Assembly (NCBI GenBank): GCA_021798235.1
Contig: JAJZMO010000194.1
Span: 1 to 10,489, forward strand
Direction of reading: 5' to 3'
Source: Acidobacteriota bacterium
GTDB taxonomy: Bacteria > Acidobacteriota > Terriglobia > Terriglobales > Acidobacteriaceae
Length of the DNA: 10,489 nucleotides
The notes under the pieces: generated by a model
Seen by the model: only the letters and a program-made list of their open reading frames with translations
The model's database searches: none
What the model was told of the DNA's origin: nothing
Part shown: one piece after another, positions 6,181-10,489 of the stretch
Layout of the letters: every line of letters starts with the position of its first letter
Position numbering within the stretch: the first letter of the stretch is position 1
Made by a program: the position numbers and the translations under genes

Positions 6181-8558
6181 TGCGATTTCCCTCTATGCAA
6201 CAGCCTACCGTAGTGAAAGCGGTATCGAAGCTCGGCATAAATCTCGCGCGGCGCGTTGTAGTGGAATCCGCCAAAGGTCAGGCTGTTATCCAGTAGCACG
6301 CGATGATTGGTCACGTTCGTCGCATCCACGGATGCGGTAATGCGCTTGCGCCACGTCTTGCCCGCCGACAGGCTCAGATTGGTATCGTGCGGCAAATATT
6401 GCCCCGGATATTGCGCGTTTGGATCACCATTGTCAAAACCCGAACCATAATACAGATTGACCGACGCAAAGGATTGCGCAGGCAGCTTTGCATCCATGCC
6501 CACGTTCAGAGTGTTGCGCTGGTCATGGTCCATCGGCGTGTAGTTGAAGCCTGCATTGCACTGCGGCGCACTGATTGGAACGCAAACCAGTCCGCCCGTA
6601 ATCGCTCCGCGCTGCTCGGCAAGCTGGTTGGAGTACGCCAGATGCACCTGCCCAAAGCGCCACGCAACCGGAGAATGAATCGTCAGCTCCCAGCCCTGAA
6701 TCAACGCACCATCAATTGAAATTGGGAAAAATATGTTCGACTCGCCCACATTCGAGTGATCGAGAAAGTTATTCGCGCGCGTTTCAAAATTATCCGCATC
6801 AATCAACCATCCCCGCAGCGGAATCTGAACACCAAATTGATGCTCCTCATCCCGCTCCCCATGCAACGGCAAAAATGAAGAGTTCGTGCTGTTGGCATAT
6901 CCCAGCACCGGGCCGGAGAGTGTCTCCAACGGCGGCGGCTGGTAATACCGCCCATAAAATGCCCGCAAGACCCAATGAATCTTTGGCACCTGCACAGATA
7001 GCCCCAAGCGCGGATCCGTCTCCACCTCAGTGAACGCGGCCACATATTGCGAAGCGCGCACTCCGGCCAGCACCGTAATCCACCGGTCCAGCTTGTAATT
7101 ATCGGAGACATATTCCTCCGTCACGCCCCCGGCGTTGGCTTGCTGCATTTGGAAATTCGGATAAGCTCCGTTCGCAAAGTTCGCGCCAAAGGCGTCGCTG
7201 TCGTGCTGACCAAATCCATACAATCCGGCCTGCACCGTGTGATTCTTGATCTGCGTGGTTAAAGATGCCTGCGCGCCTGCATAGTTCGACGCGCGATCCG
7301 ACATGGCGGCAATCGGAGTGTCCTGCGCACCCGGAACATAATCCGCGCTGTTGTAGTGGTAGAAGGGAGAAACCTGCAACAACGTTGCCGCGTTCAACGT
7401 ATGCACCCACGAGAATGCGGCAAATCCATCCGTCTCGTGCTGCCCATCTCTCAACCCGCTGGAGTCATACTGCAAATTTTCGTAATCGTTCGGATTGGGA
7501 TCATACGGGATCTGAAAATAATCTGTGCGCAGTTGCGCAACCAGCCGGAACTGATCCTTGGGCGTGCGGTTGTACACCAGCGAAGTAAATCCGCCATATC
7601 CATTGGCGGCATCGTGGTATGGCTGCGCAATCGGCGGCATCAGGCCATAATTCGTCCGATTTCCATTGGCGCTGGCATAGTAGGCAAATCGCTCCGTGTG
7701 GCCGCCAAAGTTGATCTGGTCGTTGGTCTGGTCATAACTGCCGCCACTGGCGATCAACTCGGCTTCGTTGTTGCGCTCAAACCCCGTGCGTGGAGAAACA
7801 TCAAAAACTCCATACGTCCGGTCACCCACATCTGCGTTATAGCTGCCCCGCTGCACTTCGAGATAATCAATATCTTTGGGATCGATCTGCGGCCCCAGAT
7901 TGCTGGCGATTTCCGTATTCGGAATGGCGACGCCATCAATCTCCCAGCTCACCTGATGCCCGCCGCGCACATGCAGCATGTCATGCACCATATAGGCTCC
8001 GGGCACATACTCCGTAATCATGGCCATGCTGTCGGTGCGATCGGCTCCCGGCGTGCGCGCAATATCCGTGCGATTGACCAACGTCGTGGGCGTAACGGAA
8101 TTGGGATTGGCCGCATCCACCTCCGTGCTTACCTGCACCGACTGCCGCACCGTGCCCACCTGCAAAGGAAAATGCAGAATCGGCGACGTGTCGGAATACA
8201 CCGTCACCGTTTGCATCAGCACATCAAACCCATGACTTCGAATGGTGATCGTATACCCACCCAGTGGCACCGATAAAAAGGAAAAATACCCACTGGCATT
8301 TGTTCGCGCGCGCAAGATCAAGCTGGAATCCAGCGCCTGCATCTCGACCGCTGCACCGGCTACCGGTCTGTGCCGTGGATCATGCACAATACCCTGCACC
8401 TGTCCAAACACAGTGGCGTGGGCATAAACACTGCAACCAATCAGCAGCGCGCCTATGAGAAATGTAAACTTTCGCAACACAAGCATCCTCTTCGCTGGAA
8501 AGCGCATCCGCGCAAATACCAAGCTGCTCGCCGCAGCAATGGCTGCCACGGACGACAT
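6177..8558 (-). CDS. TonB-dependent outer-membrane receptor with carboxypeptidase-regulatory-like domain
   Basis: This is a 793-residue outer-membrane transporter as called from ATG 8558. Residues about 52-135 form a carboxypeptidase-regulatory-like beta-sandwich (VQGIVHDPRHRPVAGA), typical of acidobacterial and Bacteroidetes receptors. Residues about 145-258 form the plug (LHVRGGHQVSWEIDGV, then GDRTYGVFDVSPRTGF). The rest is a beta-barrel with alternating hydrophobic and aromatic strands, ending near REIYAELRYRFHY. A signal peptide (MLVLRKF, hydrophobic core, then VYAHA) begins only at residue 25, so the true start may be lower: GTG 8480 has GAAGAGG with ideal 6-nt spacing. ATG 8558 has AGAAAAGG 4 nt upstream and lies 21 nt after the upstream stop. 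No clear TonB box is visible. The last ten residues after the final strand appear to exist because that DNA holds the ribosome binding site of the SCO gene. The substrate is unknown; copper is suggested by the neighbours only. Confidence 0.93.
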   Translation of the reverse strand: MSSVAAIAAASSLVFARMRFPAKRMLVLRKFTFLIGALLIGCSVYAHATVFGQVQGIVHDPRHRPVAGAAVEMQALDSSLILRARTNASGYFSFLSVPLGGYTITIRSHGFDVLMQTVTVYSDTSPILHFPLQVGTVRQSVQVSTEVDAANPNSVTPTTLVNRTDIARTPGADRTDSMAMITEYVPGAYMVHDMLHVRGGHQVSWEIDGVAIPNTEIASNLGPQIDPKDIDYLEVQRGSYNADVGDRTYGVFDVSPRTGFERNNEAELIASGGSYDQTNDQINFGGHTERFAYYASANGNRTNYGLMPPIAQPYHDAANGYGGFTSLVYNRTPKDQFRLVAQLRTDYFQIPYDPNPNDYENLQYDSSGLRDGQHETDGFAAFSWVHTLNAATLLQVSPFYHYNSADYVPGAQDTPIAAMSDRASNYAGAQASLTTQIKNHTVQAGLYGFGQHDSDAFGANFANGAYPNFQMQQANAGGVTEEYVSDNYKLDRWITVLAGVRASQYVAAFTEVETDPRLGLSVQVPKIHWVLRAFYGRYYQPPPLETLSGPVLGYANSTNSSFLPLHGERDEEHQFGVQIPLRGWLIDADNFETRANNFLDHSNVGESNIFFPISIDGALIQGWELTIHSPVAWRFGQVHLAYSNQLAEQRGAITGGLVCVPISAPQCNAGFNYTPMDHDQRNTLNVGMDAKLPAQSFASVNLYYGSGFDNGDPNAQYPGQYLPHDTNLSLSAGKTWRKRITASVDATNVTNHRVLLDNSLTFGGFHYNAPREIYAELRYRFHYGRLLHRGKSQ
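6189..6193 (-). promoter_or_regulatory. Ribosome binding site of the SCO gene, embedded in the receptor 3' end
   Basis: GAGGG on the minus strand is 8 nt before the SCO ATG at 6180 and inside the receptor coding sequence. Together with the ATGA overlap (6180-6177) it indicates translational coupling, which would keep receptor and lipoprotein output linked. Confidence 0.75.
8487..8493 (-). promoter_or_regulatory. Alternative internal ribosome binding site in the receptor gene
   Basis: GAAGAGG directly abuts ATG 8486 but is 6 nt from GTG 8480. Initiation at 8480 would give a protein beginning at the lysine/arginine-bearing start of the signal peptide and remove the 26-residue extension. It competes with the site at 8563-8570 serving ATG 8558. 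Confidence 0.4.
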
Positions 8559-8579
8559 GAAACCTTTTCTGGAGGATTG

Positions 8580-8942
8580 TTAGAGCGAAAGCTGCGGAGG
8601 ACTCCGCGGAGCATGGGAGAAAATCTTTAGGGTTTGGGGCGCGACAAGTTCGGCATTGACGCCCAACCGTGCTTGGAAGCTCTGCACGCCACAGGCCAAC
8701 GGAACCAGCAGACCCAACTGCGCCGAGGCCACGGCATGATGCAACCGCGCGTACGGACAAGGCTGCGCCATCCAGGATCGCGGCATGTCCATGCCCGCAG
8801 CCATGTGCATCATCATGCAATGGTGCTTGCCATCCCTGCGGCAGCACGCAGGCACTCCCGCCTGCGTCTCCGCCCGCAGCAAAGGCTGCATGGGCAGCGC
8901 ACACAGCAGCAATAACAGCGCCGCAGCTGCGATCCTTCTCAC
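8580..8942 (-). CDS. Small secreted Cys/His/Met-rich protein, putative periplasmic metal binder
   Basis: This 120-residue protein is called from GTG 8942. Residues 1-24 form a signal peptide: two arginines, a Leu/Ala-rich core, and a cleavage site near LLRA-ET. The mature part begins with a ligand-dense block, PACCRRDGKHHCMMMHM (residues 31-47: Cys33, Cys34, His40, His41, Cys42, Met43-45, His46, Met47), then Met51, Met53, a CP pair at Cys62 and His68/His69. A hydrophobic segment lies at about 74-85, and the C-terminus is Pro-rich (APRSPP). I recall similar CCRR...KHHC small proteins ahead of receptor genes in acidobacteria, and a comparable design in DUF2946 proteins next to copper receptors of proteobacteria. 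Neither has an established function that I know. There is no in-frame ATG upstream; a TTG at 9050 would reach into the opposite gene and break the signal peptide. No Shine-Dalgarno precedes GTG. It is the first gene of the minus-strand unit. Confidence 0.75.
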   Translation of the reverse strand: MRRIAAAALLLLLCALPMQPLLRAETQAGVPACCRRDGKHHCMMMHMAAGMDMPRSWMAQPCPYARLHHAVASAQLGLLVPLACGVQSFQARLGVNAELVAPQTLKIFSHAPRSPPQLSL

Positions 8943-9008
8943 AAATTCAGTGTAGCAGCGGCAGTCAAAGACGTGCGTTCCCACCGCAAAATCGCGTATA
9001 AATTGCAC
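8943..9008. promoter_or_regulatory. Divergent promoter region, probable leaderless starts on both sides
   Basis: These 66 bp separate two divergent start codons. On the minus strand TACACT (8954-8949) is followed by exactly 6 nt and then GTG 8942. On the plus strand TATAAA (8997-9002) is followed by exactly 6 nt and then ATG 9009. A -10 hexamer placed there would put transcription start on the first base of each start codon, and neither gene has a Shine-Dalgarno sequence. Convincing -35 elements are not visible at 16-18 bp spacing on either strand. I see no clear inverted-repeat operator. Confidence 0.45.
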
Positions 9009-10489
9009 ATGCTGCCTCACTCGGCCCCGCCTGCACGCATCCGCACCCAAGAACTGTTTGCGCGCATGGACGCTGGGCCATCTCCACTTGTGCTGACAGG
9101 AAGCGCACGCACCGCACGCACACTATTCCAGCACTACAACCAGTGGCAGCACAAAAACGGCCTGCGTGCCTGGCCCACGCCGCGCATCCTGACTTGGGAT
9201 GCCTGGCTGCATGAGTTGTGGGATGCACTCGTGCTCTTGGGCGTCGCCGAACAAACGCTCCTCACCGAGGAGCAAGAGCGCAGCTTGTGGCGCTCCATCT
9301 TGGACTCGTCCAGCGTTCCCTCTCTGCACCCAGTCAATTCGCTGCTGGAAACGGCGCTCCAATCTGCGCGCGTCGCGCAATCCTATAATCTTTCACTGAA
9401 TCAAATCCAACAACAAGCTGAAGGCATCGACGCGAACAGTTTTGCTCGTTGGCTGCACCTCTTTGCCGCGGATTGTTCCCGCCTTCAGCTACTGCCTTCC
9501 GCGCATCTTCCCGACGCCATTCGCACCCACGCGCACCGCGATCGGCTGCCTTGGCCACAAGAGATAATCTTGGTTGGCTTCGACCGGCTCACTCCACAAC
9601 AAAATTTATTTTTCGACGACCTGCGCACACAAGGCCACACCGTCACCAACGTTTGGCTTGCGCCAGACGATCCATCCTCCGACCCTCCACTCATACTCGC
9701 TGCACGCACAAATCAGGAAGAACTCTACGCCGCAGCCTTCTGGATTCGGCAGCGCTTGCAGCAAAATCCATCCGCGCGCATCGGAGTCATCGCTCCTTCC
9801 ATCTCGACCATCCGTCCGGCGTTGGATCGTATCTTCCGCCGCGTCCTGGCTCCGGCCAGCCTGGATCTCTCCAACGCATCTTCGCCGCTACCCTATGAGT
9901 TTTCCCTGGGCGAACCACTCCACACGCTGCCGCAAATTCGCACCGCTCTTCTTTTTCTGCACTGGCTCATAGCGCCTATCGCGTGGGAACAAGCATCCTT
10001 TCTGCTCACCGCAGGCAATCTCGGCGACGCATCGTCAGATCTGCTTGCACGCATTGATGCAGAGGTTCGCACACACCTTCACAACGCAAGCGGCACCCTC
10101 TCTCTAGCGTGGATGCAGCGTTTTTTGCAGAGCCATCCCAGCGCGGCAAACAGTCCGTTCACGCTTGCATTGCACAAAGCCACACAACAGGCTCGAGATG
10201 GAAACATACTCTCGCGTACGGGGGAAAAGCCGCCTGCCCGCAGCCATGCCGACTGGCGCGCGCAAGCCGAAGCAACGCTGCGCGCCATCCAATGGCCGCT
10301 ACTTCAACCCAGCAGCAGTGCGGAGTTTCAACTTCTGCGCAGATGGAATTCCGTCCTCGAATCCATCGAATCCATCGATGCAGTCGCTGCGCCGATTCCA
10401 TTTTCTACATGGCTGGACACCCTGCAAAACGCTGCCCACCGAACACTCTTTACCCTCGAAAGCCACGGTGCTCCAGTGCAGATTCTCGG
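9009..10489 (+). CDS. AddB-like DNA repair protein, N-terminal part (PD-(D/E)XK nuclease family), cut by window edge
   Basis: An open frame runs from ATG 9009 to the window end (493 codons) with no stop. The N-terminal segment has the style of the 'probable DNA repair protein' family (TIGR03623-like, related to AddB): LVLTGSARTARTLF at about residues 28-41, AWPTPRILTWDAWLHELW around 58-75, then EEQERSLW, VGFDRLTPQQ near 190, and an ISTIRPALDRIF block near 265. The last residues, APVQILG, match the segment that in relatives continues into LEA-G--FD-LWV. In the family this half is a degenerate helicase-like fold, and the PD-(D/E)XK nuclease lies in the missing C-terminus. The complete protein would be roughly 850-900 residues and act with a UvrD-like helicase-nuclease in double-strand-break processing; such a partner often follows but is outside the window. 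ATG 9066 is an alternative start that would remove 19 residues; neither has a good ribosome binding site. Confidence 0.82.
   Translation, partial: MLPHSAPPARIRTQELFARMDAGPSPLVLTGSARTARTLFQHYNQWQHKNGLRAWPTPRILTWDAWLHELWDALVLLGVAEQTLLTEEQERSLWRSILDSSSVPSLHPVNSLLETALQSARVAQSYNLSLNQIQQQAEGIDANSFARWLHLFAADCSRLQLLPSAHLPDAIRTHAHRDRLPWPQEIILVGFDRLTPQQNLFFDDLRTQGHTVTNVWLAPDDPSSDPPLILAARTNQEELYAAAFWIRQRLQQNPSARIGVIAPSISTIRPALDRIFRRVLAPASLDLSNASSPLPYEFSLGEPLHTLPQIRTALLFLHWLIAPIAWEQASFLLTAGNLGDASSDLLARIDAEVRTHLHNASGTLSLAWMQRFLQSHPSAANSPFTLALHKATQQARDGNILSRTGEKPPARSHADWRAQAEATLRAIQWPLLQPSSSAEFQLLRRWNSVLESIESIDAVAAPIPFSTWLDTLQNAAHRTLFTLESHGAPVQIL

Noticed and set aside
7356..8276. A 306-codon plus-strand frame opposite the receptor gene
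   Set aside because: Its composition is Ile/Arg/His-rich and low in structure, as expected for the complement of receptor codons. It has no motif and no initiation signal, and the receptor on the other strand is certain.
10357..10374. Tandem TCGAATCCA duplicated twice
   Set aside because: Two copies of 9 nt inside a coding sequence encode a short Glu-Ser-Ile repeat. This is too short to indicate a functional repeat, and the frame stays open.

Overview
The window most likely comes from an acidobacterium (Acidobacteriota, class Terriglobia; relatives such as Granulicella, Terriglobus or Acidobacterium). The grounds are a moderately high G+C composition, a TonB-dependent receptor with an N-terminal carboxypeptidase-regulatory-like domain, an SCO lipoprotein with a Cx5C copper site, and a small secreted CCRR...KHHC protein. 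This is an inference from gene style; no rRNA or other taxonomic marker is present. The window is densely coding. There is no mobile element, CRISPR array, tRNA or rRNA that I can see.

Layout. (1) 45-2156, plus strand: an oligopeptidase B (PtrB-type S9 serine peptidase) with an intact catalytic triad and S1 glutamates, but with the two S2 aspartates of the enterobacterial enzyme replaced. (2) 2157-2348: a short convergent intergenic stretch with a 6-bp GC-rich stem-loop. (3) 2349-8942, minus strand: six tightly packed genes that look like one transcription unit. In transcription order they are a small Cys/His/Met-rich secreted protein (8942-8580), a TonB-dependent outer-membrane receptor (8558-6177), a lipoprotein fusing a CusF-like domain to an SCO1/SenC domain (6180-5260, overlapping the receptor by ATGA), gluconokinase (5219-4698), a four-helix membrane protein (4680-4297) and an MsbA/BmrA-like ABC exporter (4295-2349, starting 1 nt after the preceding stop). 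(4) 8943-9008: a 66-bp divergent promoter region. (5) 9009-10489, plus strand: the first 493 codons of an AddB-like 'probable DNA repair protein' with an expected C-terminal PD-(D/E)XK nuclease domain. It runs off the right edge.

The most interesting part is the first half of the minus-strand unit. The secreted metal-ligand-rich protein, the outer-membrane receptor and the CusF-SCO lipoprotein together suggest a copper route from the outer membrane to the periplasm, possibly ending at cytochrome c oxidase maturation. The copper link rests on the SCO/CusF domains and on ligand-rich motifs; the receptor's substrate cannot be read from the sequence. The second half (gluconokinase, membrane protein, exporter) appears to be housekeeping genes sharing the transcript, without an evident functional link.

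Both start codons flanking the divergent region lack a Shine-Dalgarno sequence and have a -10-like hexamer exactly 6 nt upstream, the geometry expected of leaderless transcripts.
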